From Acidobacteriota bacterium (GTDB taxonomy: Bacteria; Acidobacteriota; Terriglobia; Bryobacterales; Bryobacteraceae), in the NCBI GenBank assembly GCA_016185425.1, contig JACPNQ010000015.1:219277-283276 (forward strand): a DNA stretch of 64,000 nt, in the 5' to 3' direction. Below are positions 26,914 through 35,771 of the stretch, piece after piece. Position numbers and translations under genes: made by a program. The first letter of the stretch is position 1; each line of letters opens with the position of its first letter. The notes under the pieces are model-generated. The model was not told the DNA's origin, did no database searches, and saw nothing but the letters and a program-made list of their open reading frames with translations.

Positions 26914-27100
26914 TCCAGGCAAGGCGGGCGGCTGCTCGTTCAATAACCTGGAGCATCAGTGGTTCGCCGCCGGCGAGCTGGCCGTTGTCGTGCTTATCCT
27001 GCTGGATCTCGCGCTGCGAGTAATGCGCGACGAATTCCTGAGCATTCTCGCGGGAACACCACGCGATTTCCGCGGACGCGCGCCGCCCATCCCGCTGTAG
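26810..27100 (+). CDS. Small membrane protein B, paralogue of the gene at 26466
   Basis: This 96-residue protein reads SKRWLLVALAILIVFFSIALFSPL in two continuous parts, followed by HRHTPGKAGGCSFNNLEHQW, a second membrane helix (AVVVLILLDLALRV) and the tail RGRAPPIPL. The arrangement matches small protein A: helix, HRH loop with Cys and Glu-His, helix, RGRAPP tail. A GTG start at 26810 (VTRSGSRSKRWLL) is chosen tentatively; an earlier GTG at 26783 is possible and neither has a good ribosome binding site. It heads the plus-strand operon with the porin, CuA protein and di-haem oxidoreductase. Confidence 0.72.
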   Translation: MTRSGSRSKRWLLVALAILIVFFSIALFSPLHRHTPGKAGGCSFNNLEHQWFAAGELAVVVLILLDLALRVMRDEFLSILAGTPRDFRGRAPPIPL

Positions 27101-27169
27101 TCCTGCCCCTGTGCGGAATCCGGGCGCGCGACGCAGCCCGGCGAAGGAACTTATTCGGGAGGCCGAAGC

Positions 27170-28585
27170 GTGTCTATTTTGAGATTCACGAAGCGCACTG
27201 TGCTGCGCCAATGTCTGTTTGTATTGATTGCCGCGGGAAGCGTGTTCCCGCAGAGCACTCCGGAGCTGGAAAAGCGGATAGCGGATCTGGAGCAGCAGAT
27301 GCGGAAGCTCGATCCAAGCTTTCAATCAGCCGGCGACAACGCAAGCCTGGCAGCGCGGCTGGAGGTGTTGGAACGGAAGATGGCGATCCTGACGGGCGCG
27401 CCAAAACCGGTCATACAGGCAACTGCGCCTCCCGCGCCGCCGGTACAACCCCCACCGCTAACCGCTGGCCTGGCGCCAAGCGCACCGGGGTCGCCGTTGA
27501 GCGGCGTGTCGATCACGGGCGACTACCAAAAGGCCGACAACGGCGAAACCAAGCTGCCGGTAAGCGGTTATATGGACTTCCACTTCAACAAGAACCGTTC
27601 CCTTCCCGGAGAGTTCGATTTCCATCGCTTCGTGCTCCTGTTCGGCCATTCGTTTTCCGAGCGGATCAAATTCTGGAGCGAACTGGAGTTGGAGCACTCG
27701 ATTGTGGAGGGCGGCGAGGAGAAGGGTGAGGTTGCGCTGGAGCAGGCCTACGTCGATTTCCTGATCAAGCCGTACTTCAACCTGCGAGGCGGCATGGTGC
27801 TGTCGCCGGTGGGAATTGTCAATGAACGCCATGAGCCACCCTCGTTCAACGGTGTGGAGAGACCGTTCGTGGAAACGCTCATCATTCCCACTACGTGGCG
27901 CGAGATGGGATTTGGAGCAACGGGTGACTTTGGCCGGGGGTTCCGCTACCGGGCCTACATGGTCTCAGGCCTCGATGGATCGCTGTTCAACGCCGAGCAC
28001 GGCATTTCCGAGGCGAAAACCAACGGCTTCCTCGCGTCGTTCCGCAACCCGGCGAAGGTCGGCCGGCTGGAATACGCCGGGCGCCGGAAACTCGTGCTTG
28101 GCACAAGCTTTTATAGCGGTCATGCCGGGTTTAATCTGGCGACGGTGAATCCCCGCGTCAACATCTTTGACGCCGACGTGCGGTACAGCTACCGGCGGGC
28201 GGATGTCCGCGGCCTTTTCGCGAAGACATGGATCAGCAAAGCGCGCGAGTTGAATATCGCCCTCGAAAGGACCACCGGCGCCAATCCAAACGTTGGACGT
28301 GAATTGCTGGGGGCTTATGTGGAGCCCGCGTTCCACGTGTTTCCCAAACGCCGCGGGCAAGACGTCATTCTCTTCGGCCGGTACGAAAAGTACAACACGC
28401 AGCACCGCATGCCGGATGGCTTTACGGCGCTGCCGCAGTTCAACCGGTCGTCGTGGGTGCTCGGCGCGACCTATAAGCCGGTGGCCGACGTGGCGATCAA
28501 GTTCGACTACAATTTCAACCGGAGCGCGAGCAAGGTGCTGCGCCCGCTCGACTCTATCAACCTCGGAATTGGATGGTGGTTTTAA
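27170..28585 (+). CDS. Outer-membrane porin-like beta-barrel protein
   Basis: This 471-residue protein has a signal peptide (LRQCLFVLIAAGSVFPQ), a short coiled coil (ELEKRIADLEQQMRKLD, LAARLEVLERKMAIL), a Pro-rich linker, and a long beta-rich region with FHRFVLLFGHSFSERIKFWSELELE and alternating strands ending in GIGWWF, the terminal aromatic typical of outer-membrane barrels. The layout (coiled coil then barrel) resembles phosphate-selective porin O/P-type proteins. The stop overlaps the start of the cupredoxin gene (TAATG). It probably provides the outer-membrane channel for this operon; the solute is unknown. Confidence 0.82.
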   Translation: MSILRFTKRTVLRQCLFVLIAAGSVFPQSTPELEKRIADLEQQMRKLDPSFQSAGDNASLAARLEVLERKMAILTGAPKPVIQATAPPAPPVQPPPLTAGLAPSAPGSPLSGVSITGDYQKADNGETKLPVSGYMDFHFNKNRSLPGEFDFHRFVLLFGHSFSERIKFWSELELEHSIVEGGEEKGEVALEQAYVDFLIKPYFNLRGGMVLSPVGIVNERHEPPSFNGVERPFVETLIIPTTWREMGFGATGDFGRGFRYRAYMVSGLDGSLFNAEHGISEAKTNGFLASFRNPAKVGRLEYAGRRKLVLGTSFYSGHAGFNLATVNPRVNIFDADVRYSYRRADVRGLFAKTWISKARELNIALERTTGANPNVGRELLGAYVEPAFHVFPKRRGQDVILFGRYEKYNTQHRMPDGFTALPQFNRSSWVLGATYKPVADVAIKFDYNFNRSASKVLRPLDSINLGIGWWF

Positions 28586-28944
28586 TGCGTAGAAGACTCG
28601 TTTGGGCTTTGGCCTTTGTATTGGTGCTTTCATTGACCGGACAGGAGGATACGGCGAAGAAGCCGGCCCGCACCATATCGATCGTCGCGGAGCGCTTCTT
28701 CTTCTCGCCATCGAAGATCAAGGTGAAGGAGGGCGAGACCGTGGAGTTTGTGTTAACAAGCGATGACACCGACCACGGCTTTCACGTACCCGCCGCCGGA
28801 ATTGATGTGGCGATTCCGCCATCGGGAAAGGGCGAAGCGCGCGTCCGCTTTACGGCCATTAAGAAGGGGAACTTTCGTTTTGAATGCTCGCGCGCCTGCG
28901 GCGCCGGGCACAACTTAATGCGTGGAGAGATTATTGTCCGCTAG
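28585..28944 (+). CDS. Secreted cupredoxin with CuA-type site
   Basis: This 119-residue exported protein has a signal peptide (RRLVWALAFVLVLSLTGQ) and one cupredoxin domain (ISIVAERFFFSPSKIKVKEG). The C-terminal CSRACGAGHNLMRG gives C-x3-C-x3-H-x2-M, and an upstream His is in DDTDHGFHVP; this is the CuA ligand set of cytochrome c oxidase subunit II and nitrous oxide reductase. No membrane anchor or oxidase gene is present, so it is a stand-alone electron carrier or copper protein. The ATG is at 28585, overlapping the porin stop. The next gene begins 10 bases after its stop. Confidence 0.9.
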   Translation: MRRRLVWALAFVLVLSLTGQEDTAKKPARTISIVAERFFFSPSKIKVKEGETVEFVLTSDDTDHGFHVPAAGIDVAIPPSGKGEARVRFTAIKKGNFRFECSRACGAGHNLMRGEIIVR

Positions 28945-28954
28945 GAGTAAGACC

Positions 28955-30127
28955 ATGAAGCGATCCATTGTTCCGCTCGCTGTGCTCTACGTAATATTCT
29001 CGACGGCGCAGAGCCAGGTGCAACGCGAAATTGTACCGGGCAGCCCGTTGCAGGGATTGACAGGTCACGAACTGGAGCTGTTTCGAGAAGGGCTGGAGGA
29101 CTTCAATGAAGTGGAGACCGCCGAGGAAGGCCTCGGCCCAGCTTTCAATGGGAACAGTTGTGGCAGTTGCCACAGCATCCCGGCAATTGGCGGCGTGGCG
29201 ACCATGACGGAGACTCGCGCCGGCTACGTCGACGAAGACGGCTATTTCACCGCGATGAACGGCGAAACACTGTACAACCTGTTTTCGACGGGAAAACATG
29301 CGTGCCAGGTAGCGATTCCGCCGGAGGCCAACGTCATTGCGCGCCGCGTACCGACGCCTATTTTCGGAGATGGACTGATTGAGGCGATCGCCGATGCGAC
29401 GATCATCGCAGGTGAAGATCCCGAGGACCGGAACGGCGACGGGATAAAAGGCCGGGCATCCAGGATCTTCGACGTGGCAACACGAACCAACAAGATCGGC
29501 CGTTTCGGATGGAAAGCCCAGCAGGCGACGCTGCTCGCATTTTCGGGCGATGCCTATCGCAATGAGATGGGGATCACGAACGACCTGTTCCTGACGGAGC
29601 TGATGCCCGGCATCGCTCCTGCGCAGGCAAAGCTCTGTGACGGGAAACCGGAGCCGGAGGATGTTCGCAACCGGCTTACCGGGCTACGCTCCATCGATAA
29701 CTTCGCCAATTTCATGCGGCTGCTGGCGCCTGTGGAGCGCGCGCCGATGACCGCCGAAATCCAGCGGGGCGAAACGCTATTCACGGCCATCGGCTGTGCG
29801 GCCTGCCATACGCCGACGATGATGACAGCGCCGAGCCAGAATCCCGTGTTTGACCGGAAGGCGGTCGCGCTGTATTCCGACTTGCTGCTACACGATATCG
29901 GCACCGGGGACGGCATTGAGCAGGCCGACGCGACCGGGGACGAGATCCGGACTCCGCCGTTGTGGGGCCTGCGATTCCGGCGGCCGCTACTCCATGATGG
30001 CCGCGCCGCGAGCTATTACCACGCAATCGAGATGCACGCGAGAGAAGCGGAAGCGTCGCGGAAGCGAGCGGAAGCGTTGAGCCCGGGAGACCGAACGGCG
30101 CTGCTGGCGTTTCTGGGTTCGCTATAG
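28955..30127 (+). CDS. Di-haem oxidoreductase (DHOR, PF06537 type)
   Basis: This 390-residue secreted protein carries two c-type haem motifs, SCGSCHS near residue 75 and GCAACHT near residue 285, with GPAFNGNSCGSCHSIPAIGG, FGWKAQQATLLAFSGDAY and TPPLWGLRFRRPLLHDGRA. These match the di-haem oxidoreductase family, related to the MauG/cytochrome c peroxidase superfamily. A signal peptide is present (SIVPLAVLYVIFSTAQS). AGGAG lies about 9 bases upstream of the ATG at 28955. As the last gene after the CuA protein, it is a plausible redox partner. Substrate unknown. It ends 1 base from the convergent PEP-CTERM gene. Confidence 0.88.
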   Translation: MKRSIVPLAVLYVIFSTAQSQVQREIVPGSPLQGLTGHELELFREGLEDFNEVETAEEGLGPAFNGNSCGSCHSIPAIGGVATMTETRAGYVDEDGYFTAMNGETLYNLFSTGKHACQVAIPPEANVIARRVPTPIFGDGLIEAIADATIIAGEDPEDRNGDGIKGRASRIFDVATRTNKIGRFGWKAQQATLLAFSGDAYRNEMGITNDLFLTELMPGIAPAQAKLCDGKPEPEDVRNRLTGLRSIDNFANFMRLLAPVERAPMTAEIQRGETLFTAIGCAACHTPTMMTAPSQNPVFDRKAVALYSDLLLHDIGTGDGIEQADATGDEIRTPPLWGLRFRRPLLHDGRAASYYHAIEMHAREAEASRKRAEALSPGDRTALLAFLGSL

Positions 30128-30128
30128 G

Positions 30129-31247
30129 CTAGCGGCTCCGTAGACGCAGAGCGATAAGCGCCAGAACCGCCGGGCCAACCAGCCAGATCGCAGACGGTTC
30201 GGGCACGTTGGTATCGGGCGCGTCATTAGAAAGCGCGGGGGAGACCGCGAGCGGAGACGGTTGCGACGGCGTGAGCAAAAATGCCTGTTCAACGCCGTTA
30301 TGAAGGCCGCGTCCGACAATCTGTCCGCTGTTGTTCATCCCGTAAGCGCCCAAAAGCTGCCACCCGGAACCGGGAGCGAGCAATGCATTCAGATCGTAGA
30401 GGAGGCCGTTGTCGTAGAGAAACGCCGCGGTTCCAGCTCCACCCGCCAAATCGGATATGCCGGCAACGCGCCCGGCGGCGTTGACCGCATAGGCATAGCT
30501 GTTCACTCCCCCAAGCGTGCCGAGCGACAGTGCTGTCGTACCGTTCCAGACGACAGCGTTGAGCGAACCCGATGCGGTTTGCGCGTGACCGGCAACCAGG
30601 CCCGAATCGCTGATCGCTGTGGCGTAGGAACTCTCGCCCCCTAAGCCGCCGAGTAGCGAGGTAGCGCCAATGGAGCTCGCCGAGAAAGCGTTGAGCGCGC
30701 CCGCCGCGGTCATAGCCGTTCCGGCGGCCGCGCCATCGCCGTTGACCGCATTTGCGGAACTCCAGGCGCCCCCTCCCGGCTGGCCGAGGCTGGTGAGAAC
30801 ACCGTTGCGTGTCACGAAGGCGTATCCGTTGCCATCCCCACCAATAGCCATACCGGCCGCTTCTCCATTGGCATTGAGGCCCATGATGTAGGCGCCAGCC
30901 GTGGCAACAGGATTACCAAAGTTGTCCCAAATCAAGCCTTTTGGAGCCATCAAGGAGTCCGTGTATCCTCCAGCCTGACCGGATCCGCCGATCGCTGTCG
31001 CCCAGGTCTGGGTCGCGCCGGCTGGCAGAGACAGCGTTGTTACCTGTCCCCCTTGCCAGAGAAATGCGCGATACGTGCCATCGGAAAGCTGGTAGTTGCC
31101 GACAACCGCTCCAGTCGCGCTGATTGCGGTGGCTGAGCTGCCATAACCTGCCGGTCCAATCGCCTGGACCTGGAAGACAGTCAGAGCCCACGCCGGAACA
31201 ACAAACGAGAACGCACACACTACGTATGCGGCCAAACTACGGTACAT
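30129..31247 (-). CDS. PEP-CTERM exported protein with HAF-type repeats
   Basis: This 372-residue protein has a signal peptide (YVVCAFSFVVPAWA), then repeated segments of the form AxAISxxGxVVGxxxxxxGxxxAFLW and variants (ATAISATGAVVGNY, ATAISDSGLVAGHA, AYAVNAAGRVAGISD, SYG-type GMNNSGQIVGRG), characteristic of extracellular HAF repeat proteins. It ends NVPEPSAIWLVGPAVLALIA and a short basic tail, a PEP-CTERM sorting signal recognised by exosortase. The protein is expected to be processed and placed at the cell surface or in extracellular polymer. No exosortase gene is in the window. Confidence 0.9.
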   Translation of the reverse strand: MYRSLAAYVVCAFSFVVPAWALTVFQVQAIGPAGYGSSATAISATGAVVGNYQLSDGTYRAFLWQGGQVTTLSLPAGATQTWATAIGGSGQAGGYTDSLMAPKGLIWDNFGNPVATAGAYIMGLNANGEAAGMAIGGDGNGYAFVTRNGVLTSLGQPGGGAWSSANAVNGDGAAAGTAMTAAGALNAFSASSIGATSLLGGLGGESSYATAISDSGLVAGHAQTASGSLNAVVWNGTTALSLGTLGGVNSYAYAVNAAGRVAGISDLAGGAGTAAFLYDNGLLYDLNALLAPGSGWQLLGAYGMNNSGQIVGRGLHNGVEQAFLLTPSQPSPLAVSPALSNDAPDTNVPEPSAIWLVGPAVLALIALRLRSR

Positions 31248-31359
31248 CTTGCTGTAACCAGCCTTTCCTGAATCAAACGTTCCAGGCGCTTGCGGCAGTA
31301 CGCCAACTGCTCTGTGCGGATTTGTTCTATTGTGAAGCGGAAAGCGCGGGAAATGGGTT

Positions 31360-31403
31360 CGGATTAGTCCTATTTCGGTATTCCTAGGAGGGGTACTAAT
31401 CCG
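31360..31403. promoter_or_regulatory. Inverted repeat upstream of PEP-CTERM and DASS genes
   Basis: Perfect 9-base arms CGGATTAGT (31360-31368) and ACTAATCCG (31395-31403) enclose 26 bases that contain a central TCCTAGGA palindrome. The element lies about 40 bases before the DASS transporter start and about 110 bases before the divergent PEP-CTERM gene, so it could be a shared operator. A regulator cannot be named from the sequence. Confidence 0.5.
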
Positions 31404-31442
31404 CAGGAGTGCATCCGCTTCGCGATGGTATGATATCCGTCC

Positions 31443-32846
31443 GTGCTCCGTTTCCTGAAGGGCTTCGGCCCGCTGGTTTTCCTGTATTTACTCATCGCCT
31501 ACGTATTACCGAAGCCCGTAGCGGTGAAGCAGGAGGCGTGGCAGCTTTTCGGCGTCTTTGTGGCGACCGTGGCCGGCCTGATTCTCCAACCGGTCGCCGG
31601 CGGTGCGATGGTGCTGATCGGGGTCGTGTTCTCGGCCCTTGTAGGCGGGCTGCGAATACAGGATGCCCTCTCCGGTTACGCCGACCCGATGGTGTGGCTG
31701 GTATTAGTTGCCTTCCTGATCTCCCGCTCCCTCCTGAACACCGGACTCGCAAGGCGCATCGCGCTAGGGTTCGTCCGCGCCTTCGGAAAGACATCGGTGG
31801 GCATCACTTACTCACTTGCCGCGACCGACGCCGTGCTGGCGACGATTATCCCGTCGAACGGCGCCCGGTCCGGTGGAGTGACTCTGCCGATCGCAAGATC
31901 GATCGCGGAGTTATATGGTTCAACTCCCGGAGCGACCGCCGGCCGGCTCGGCGCTTACCTGATGGTGGCGGTCTATCAGAGCATCTGCATAACGGCAGCA
32001 ATGTTCTTTACGGGGCAGGCGAGTAATCCGATTGCCGCGCAGATTGCCGGACAGAACGGCTTTACCATCACCTGGGGAAGCTGGTTCCTGGCGGGATCGG
32101 TACCGGGGATTGTCTCGCTGATCATAATTCCGGTTCTGGTGATGAAGCTCTTCCCTCCGGAGATCAAAAAGACCCCGGAGGCGGCGGCCTTTGCGGCGGG
32201 CGAGTTGCAAAAGATGGGCCCGATGTCGCGTCACGAGCAGATCCTGGCGGTTGTCTTTGCCGGCGTATGCGGCATGTGGGCGACAGCTTCCCGGCACGGC
32301 ATCGATATCACCGTCACGGCCCTCCTGGGCGCGGCGGCCCTCCTGCTCAGCGGGGTTCTGTCCTGGGAGGAGGTCAAGACCGAGAAAACCGCCTGGGACA
32401 TGTTCGTCTGGTATGGCGGATTGGTTCGTCTCGGCAAAGCTCTGAACGACGGAGGCGTAATGCGCGCACTCGCCGATTCGATCGGCGGCTGGTTTACCGG
32501 CACCCCCTGGCCCATCCTGTTCGGCGTGGCGCTGTTGATCTACTTTTACGCGCACTACGCGTTCGCTTCCATCACGGCGCACCTGCTATCGATGTATCCC
32601 CCGTTTTTGGCTGTGCTGGTCCTCAAAGGAGCGCCCGTCGGGCTGGTGGCGTTTGCCTTTGCCTGCTACGTGAACTTTTCGTCCGGACTGACAAACTACG
32701 GCACAACGCCGTCACCGATGTTCTTCGCTCAGGAATACGTGGGTATGCGCGACTGGTTCCGGGTAGGCGCCGTGGTGTCGGTCGCGAACGTGATCATCTG
32801 GGCGACGGTGGGGTTCGGTTGGTGGAAGTTACTGGGGATTTGGTAG
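31443..32846 (+). CDS. DASS/SLC13-type anion (dicarboxylate) transporter
   Basis: This 467-residue polytopic membrane protein belongs to the divalent anion:sodium symporter group, closest in pattern to the CitT/2-oxoglutarate-malate exchanger branch. Twelve or so hydrophobic helices are visible, with the paired hairpin motifs IIPSNGARSGGVTLP and LTNYGTTPSPMFF, which correspond to the substrate-binding SNT-like sites, and HYAFASITAHLLSM in between. A GTG start at 31443 opens MLRFLKGFGPLVFLYLL. Import or exchange of dicarboxylates such as malate or 2-oxoglutarate is expected. No adjacent metabolic gene fixes the substrate. Confidence 0.9.
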   Translation: MLRFLKGFGPLVFLYLLIAYVLPKPVAVKQEAWQLFGVFVATVAGLILQPVAGGAMVLIGVVFSALVGGLRIQDALSGYADPMVWLVLVAFLISRSLLNTGLARRIALGFVRAFGKTSVGITYSLAATDAVLATIIPSNGARSGGVTLPIARSIAELYGSTPGATAGRLGAYLMVAVYQSICITAAMFFTGQASNPIAAQIAGQNGFTITWGSWFLAGSVPGIVSLIIIPVLVMKLFPPEIKKTPEAAAFAAGELQKMGPMSRHEQILAVVFAGVCGMWATASRHGIDITVTALLGAAALLLSGVLSWEEVKTEKTAWDMFVWYGGLVRLGKALNDGGVMRALADSIGGWFTGTPWPILFGVALLIYFYAHYAFASITAHLLSMYPPFLAVLVLKGAPVGLVAFAFACYVNFSSGLTNYGTTPSPMFFAQEYVGMRDWFRVGAVVSVANVIIWATVGFGWWKLLGIW

Positions 32847-32884
32847 CCGCGCCGGAAGCGGGGCTCGATTGGTACGATAAAGGG

Positions 32885-33403
32885 GTGCTGAGATCATTTG
32901 CGCTCTGGCTCACCGCGCTCTGCCTCGGCTTCGGACTAGCTTGGTCCGCGGCCGCGCCAAAGAAGAAGACGGCGGCGAAAGCCCCGCCTTCCAAAGCGCC
33001 AGCCGGCAAAACAGCCGCGCGCAAGACACCCGCCGCAAAAGGCACGACGGCCGCCCGCAACCGCAACGCCCCAACCAATCGCGCTCGCACCACCACCTAT
33101 GCGCGCGGACGCACCAGGGGCCGAAGCCCGCAACCGGTCGCTACGCGCCGCTACTACGGACAGCAGACGCCGACAGCGGATCGCAACATGGAAATTCAGC
33201 AGGCCCTCGCCACCCGCGGCTACCTGCAGGCAACGCCCTCCGGAACCTGGGACGCCGCCTCCGCCGATGCCTTGAAGCGTTTCCAGGAAGAGCAAAACCT
33301 CCCGCCGACCGGGAAGATCACTTCCCTTTCCCTTATCGCGCTCGGCCTCGGCCCGAAGCGGAATCCGATAACCGCCAACGCCACGCAACAACCCGTACCT
33401 TAA
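32885..33403 (+). CDS. Secreted peptidoglycan-binding domain protein
   Basis: This 172-residue protein begins with a GTG in [20 protein letters not shown], a signal peptide, followed by a long Lys/Ala/Pro/Arg-rich linker (residues about 22-90, [17 protein letters not shown] and similar). A single C-terminal PG_binding_1 domain follows: [36 protein letters not shown] and [15 protein letters not shown]. It likely binds the cell wall non-catalytically. It lies 38 bases after the DASS gene and 2 bases before alanine dehydrogenase on the same strand. The basic linker is unusual and could interact with wall polymers or nucleic acid. Confidence 0.85.
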   Translation: MLRSFALWLTALCLGFGLAWSAAAPKKKTAAKAPPSKAPAGKTAARKTPAAKGTTAARNRNAPTNRARTTTYARGRTRGRSPQPVATRRYYGQQTPTADRNMEIQQALATRGYLQATPSGTWDAASADALKRFQEEQNLPPTGKITSLSLIALGLGPKRNPITANATQQPVP

Positions 33404-33405
33404 TC

Positions 33406-34518
33406 ATGATCATCGGCGTCCCCAAGGAGGTCAAAGATCACGAATCACGGGTAGGCCTGGTCCCCGCTGGCGTCACCACGCTCACCGAAGCCGGTCACAA
33501 AGTCATCGTCGAGTCCGGCGCCGGGCGCGGCAGTTCGATCACTGACGAGGAGTATGCCGAAGCAGGCGCTCGCATCCTGGCCGGCGCCGCGGAAGTTTGG
33601 AGCCAGGCGAACCTCGTCATCAAGGTCAAGGAGCCCCAGCCATCCGAGTTCCAGTTCCTTCGCCCCGATCTTGTCCTCTTTACCTACCTGCACCTCGCGC
33701 CGCTCCCGGAACTCACACAGGCCCTCCTCGATTCCGGCACCAACTCAGTCGCCTACGAAACCATTCGTGAAGACAACGGTGCGCTTCCGCTTCTCACTCC
33801 AATGAGCGAGGTGGCCGGCCGGATGTCAGTGCAGATCGGGGCACAATACCTGGAGGCTCCGAATGGAGGCCGCGGGATTCTGCTCGGCGGAGTTCCCGGC
33901 ACCTCCCCCGCTAACGTCGTCATCCTCGGCGGTGGCATCGTCGGTCACAATGCGGCCAAAATCGCGGTCGGCCTCGGTGCCCACGTCACTATCATTGACC
34001 GGAATCTCAACCGCCTTCGCGAGCTCGACGACATCTACAATGGCGGCGTAGTCACCCTAGCCTCCAACGTCCACACCATTCGCGAATCCCTTCGCCATGC
34101 CGACCTCGTCATCGGCGCCGTTCTCATTCCGGGCGCGTCCGCCCCCAAACTCGTCCGCCGCGAGACGATCAAGCTCATGAAGCCAGGCAGCGTGATGGTC
34201 GACGTCGCCATCGACCAGGGCGGCTGCTTCGAAACCTCCCACCCGACCACGCACACCGACCCCATTTACTACGTCGACTCCGTGCTGCACTACTGCGTCT
34301 CCAACATGCCCGCCGCTGTTCCGCACACCTCGACGTTCGCCCTCAACAATGCCACCCTGCCCTACTTGCTGACCCTGGCGAACAAGGGGCTCGAAGCAGC
34401 GGCCCGCGGCAGCCGCGCCATCGCCGAAGGGGTCAACACGTACAAAGGCCACTGCGTCTATGAGGCAGTCGCCGAATCGCAGAACCGAACCTACACACTG
34501 CTCGACGGCTTGCTCTAG
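33406..34518 (+). CDS. ald: Alanine dehydrogenase
   Basis: This 370-residue enzyme interconverts L-alanine and pyruvate + ammonia with NAD. It starts [20 protein letters not shown]; catalytic residues are the Lys in [12 protein letters not shown] and His in [10 protein letters not shown], and the Rossmann fold is [20 protein letters not shown] followed by TIIDRN. The NAD domain returns to the catalytic domain in [20 protein letters not shown] and [19 protein letters not shown]. Length and motifs are typical. The ATG at 33406 is used although the frame is open further upstream through the previous gene in another frame. Cytoplasmic. Confidence 0.96.
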   Translation: MIIGVPKEVKDHESRVGLVPAGVTTLTEAGHKVIVESGAGRGSSITDEEYAEAGARILAGAAEVWSQANLVIKVKEPQPSEFQFLRPDLVLFTYLHLAPLPELTQALLDSGTNSVAYETIREDNGALPLLTPMSEVAGRMSVQIGAQYLEAPNGGRGILLGGVPGTSPANVVILGGGIVGHNAAKIAVGLGAHVTIIDRNLNRLRELDDIYNGGVVTLASNVHTIRESLRHADLVIGAVLIPGASAPKLVRRETIKLMKPGSVMVDVAIDQGGCFETSHPTTHTDPIYYVDSVLHYCVSNMPAAVPHTSTFALNNATLPYLLTLANKGLEAAARGSRAIAEGVNTYKGHCVYEAVAESQNRTYTLLDGLL

Positions 34519-34543
34519 ACTAGGGGCCATGCATCCCGAATAG

Positions 34544-34696
34544 GCGGGGCGAATCATTGAGGGCCCGGCAAATGCATCCGGCATACTCTGCGCCGTTTTG
34601 ACGGAGGTGGCCGCCGGCAACTTTGAAAAGGCCGGCAGTCACTTCACCGAAGACGTCGTCCTCTTGATCCATGGCTTCCCGCGCATGAATGGATAA
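34544..34696 (+). pseudogene. SnoaL/NTF2-like remnant
   Basis: About 50 codons after a TAG read GRIIEGPANASGILCAVLTE, then VAAGNFEKAGSHFTEDVVLL and IHGFPRMNG before TAA at 34694-34696. The pattern (helix, GNFEKA, then FTEDVVLLIHGFPRMNG) resembles the start of SnoaL-like/NTF2-like proteins, which continue with a beta sheet that is missing here. No start codon or ribosome binding site fits. A decayed fragment is likely, though the match is short. Confidence 0.4.
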
Positions 34697-35396
34697 TGGG
34701 AAGGCTGCGAGCGGCGGCGAAACCCCTCTGCGTCCAGTTCGTGCTCGCGGTCTGGAATCAACACCAGGAATGGAGATGCGGCAAGTTTGACGTGATCGAA
34801 GCCAGCTCAAGGACCTGCTGCGCGAGATCGCAAAACTCAAACTCTGCTGGCCCACGCTTGATGTCCGCGCGGCCACCGGCGCACCCGAAATCCGTCCCTG
34901 CGCTCCATCCATCGCGCCCAAATCCCTCAAGGCGTGAGCCGCGCCTGTGCATAAATCCTGTGGAGGAGCGAAGTTATCCACGCTGAAACACCACACCATA
35001 CAAATAATAGAGAATCAAATAGAGCAGGTAGTAGTCAGCCCCGCGCTGTGGAAAAGCTCCGCGGCCTAGCCCGGCCACAGGAAAGAAAATAGGCTTGCCA
35101 ATGGCGTGGTCGCCCGTTGGCCAAGGAAGGTCGTACAGTGTCGCTTGCGGTTTCCGTTAGGGCGGTAGCACCGCCATCGATTCGCGCCACCACTTGGCTA
35201 ATCTCGCGGGAAGGGAGCTGCCAACGCTTCCCCGCGCATCTGCTTTTCCCGGCCCAGGCTCCGGCCCGCCGACAATCCCGTCGGACTGGATCAGGCCCTG
35301 TCCCAGAGAGAGAGAGAGAGAGGCGAAGAGGGCGATCCTTGAAAACCGTGACAGGAGAACATATTTCCGTTACGCTGAAAGAAAAGGGCTGCCCCT
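34697..35396. other. Intergenic region without a supported gene
   Basis: About 700 bases hold no convincing gene. Near 34795-34935 a plus-strand frame reads QLKDLLREIAKLKLCWPTLD before TGA, which looks like a coding fragment of unknown origin. An (AG)9 microsatellite lies at 35305-35322. A purine-rich stretch (GAAAGAAAAGG) just before 35397 can serve as the ribosome binding site of the DUF433 gene. Confidence 0.5.
35305..35322. repeat. (AG)9 microsatellite
   Basis: An 18-base pure AG dinucleotide tract is located about 75 bases upstream of the antitoxin-like gene at 35397. Such tracts can vary in length by slippage; its position in the putative leader could affect expression, but nothing in the sequence shows this. 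Confidence 0.9.
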
Positions 35397-35771
35397 ATGA
35401 CGACGATAAAGATTGACCTTCCAGACCAGCAGGCAGCCGCGCTTTCCGCGCAGGCGGCGGCCCATGGACTGACCCTGGAAGGCTGGTTTCAGAAACTCGC
35501 CGTCGATGCTCCGACCTTCGATAAGAAGGCAACCGGGGCGATTGATTGGTCGCAGTGTCCGGCGGTCGAGAGCGTCCCCGGCAAGGTCAGCGGCGCGTGG
35601 GTTTTGAAAGACACCCGCATGCCGGTTTCCGCTATCTTTGAGAACCTCGAAGCCGGTGCGAATATCGACGACATCATGGAATGGTTTGCAGGGCTGGACC
35701 GGGAACAGGTGAAGGCCGTGATCGAATTTGCCGTCCGCAGTCTCGATAAGCCGCCCACCTACGCCCCGTAA
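35397..35771 (+). CDS. DUF433 domain protein, probable antitoxin
   Basis: This 124-residue protein has an N-terminal segment (MTTIKIDLPDQQAAALSAQA) that resembles a ribbon-helix-helix DNA-binding start, and a C-terminal DUF433 helix-turn-helix: GAWVLKDTRMPVSAIFENLE, then GANIDDIMEWFAGLDREQVK. DUF433 proteins commonly pair with a DUF5615 PIN-like toxin, exactly as here. Its TAA overlaps the ATG of the downstream gene (TAATG), so the pair is co-translated. It likely neutralises the toxin and may repress the operon. Confidence 0.85.
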   Translation: MTTIKIDLPDQQAAALSAQAAAHGLTLEGWFQKLAVDAPTFDKKATGAIDWSQCPAVESVPGKVSGAWVLKDTRMPVSAIFENLEAGANIDDIMEWFAGLDREQVKAVIEFAVRSLDKPPTYAP

